DNA from: a bacterium
GTDB taxonomy: Bacteria > BMS3Abin14
Reading direction: 5' to 3'
NCBI GenBank assembly: GCA_022865845.1
Contig: JALHUC010000456.1
Coordinates: forward strand, 1 to 5,307
DNA length: 5,307 bases
Shown here: positions 5,135 to 5,307 of the stretch, piece after piece
Layout of the letters: every line of letters begins with the position of its first letter
Position numbering within the stretch: the first letter of the stretch is position 1
Notes under the pieces: generated by a model
Told to the model about the DNA's origin: nothing
What the model saw: the letters and a program-made list of their open reading frames with translations, nothing else
The model's database searches: none
Position numbers and translations under genes: made by a program

Positions 5135-5307
5135 TTGATCCCGCGGGGAGAGAAGGAAGTAGTTGAATCACTTCTGGAGGCCGGTCATGAACCGGCCGTC
5201 AGGCGTTTTGACCGAAAGACCGAAACGGCAGAGGACTCAGCAATGATGCTTGGGGTTGAAGTAGCCAGGATCGTCAAATCCATGGTTTTTTCAGCCCAGG
5301 ATGAACC
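5135..5307 (+). CDS. YbaK/ProX-type aminoacyl-tRNA deacylase, 5' part only
   Basis: Members of this family hydrolyse mischarged tRNAs, such as Cys- or Ala-tRNA(Pro), as free-standing editing enzymes in the cytoplasm. Only 57 codons are visible before the right edge. They show the typical N-terminal half of the fold: a helix (EKEVVESLLEAGHEPAVRRF), the TAEDSAMMLGVEVARIVKSM block, and the start of the next strand (VFSAQDE). The A..LGV....IVKS.VF pattern is characteristic, and Lys48 corresponds to the conserved active-site lysine of YbaK. The start is assigned to TTG because an in-frame TAG lies at 5120-5122, TTG is the first possible start after it, and AGAGGG precedes it by eight bases. The first ATG in frame would remove the N-terminal helices. 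It is 18 bp downstream of the 173-residue protein and probably in the same transcript. Confidence 0.82.
   Translation, partial: MIPRGEKEVVESLLEAGHEPAVRRFDRKTETAEDSAMMLGVEVARIVKSMVFSAQDE

Overview
The window looks like chromosomal DNA from a Gram-negative bacterium. The signs are a lipoprotein signal peptide with a clear lipobox, good Shine-Dalgarno sites, mixed ATG/GTG/TTG starts, moderate GC, and spacers rich in short tandem repeats and palindromes. The repeat style and the protein sequences remind me most of deltaproteobacterial (Desulfobacterota-type) genomes. That is an impression, since there is no rRNA or marker gene here to settle it. Nothing points to a phage, plasmid or CRISPR locus.

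Left part (1-1674), all on the minus strand: the 5' part of a small Lys-rich helical protein runs off the left edge. Upstream of it lies a complete 440-residue cytoplasmic GAF-HisKA-HATPase sensor histidine kinase with a GTG start and no response regulator in view. Two arrays of 7-bp tandem repeats flank the kinase stop codon, and one of them supplies its last codons.

Middle (1675-3736): the kinase and a plus-strand outer-membrane-type lipoprotein with beta-propeller repeats are divergent. Between them sits a 185-bp near-complete palindrome with perfect 22-bp ends and an apex hairpin exactly at its centre. The lipoprotein most likely starts at 2083, inside a longer open frame whose upstream part consists of 7-bp repeats. 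A strong hairpin follows it. Then comes about 400 bp without a gene, holding two further stem-loops, two related degenerate motifs and a good sigma70-like promoter.

Right part (3737-5307), plus strand: a tight four-gene run with gaps of 14, 4 and 18 bp. It encodes a beta-carbonic anhydrase with all zinc and active-site residues, a 78-residue two-helix membrane protein, an unrecognised 173-residue soluble beta-rich protein, and the start of a YbaK/ProX-type aminoacyl-tRNA deacylase that begins with TTG and runs off the right edge. The spacing suggests co-transcription from the promoter near 3573. A functional link between the members is not evident from sequence.

I do not see a clearly new biological system. 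The most interesting items are the 185-bp palindrome, the recurring 7-bp repeats and the operon with two proteins of unknown function.
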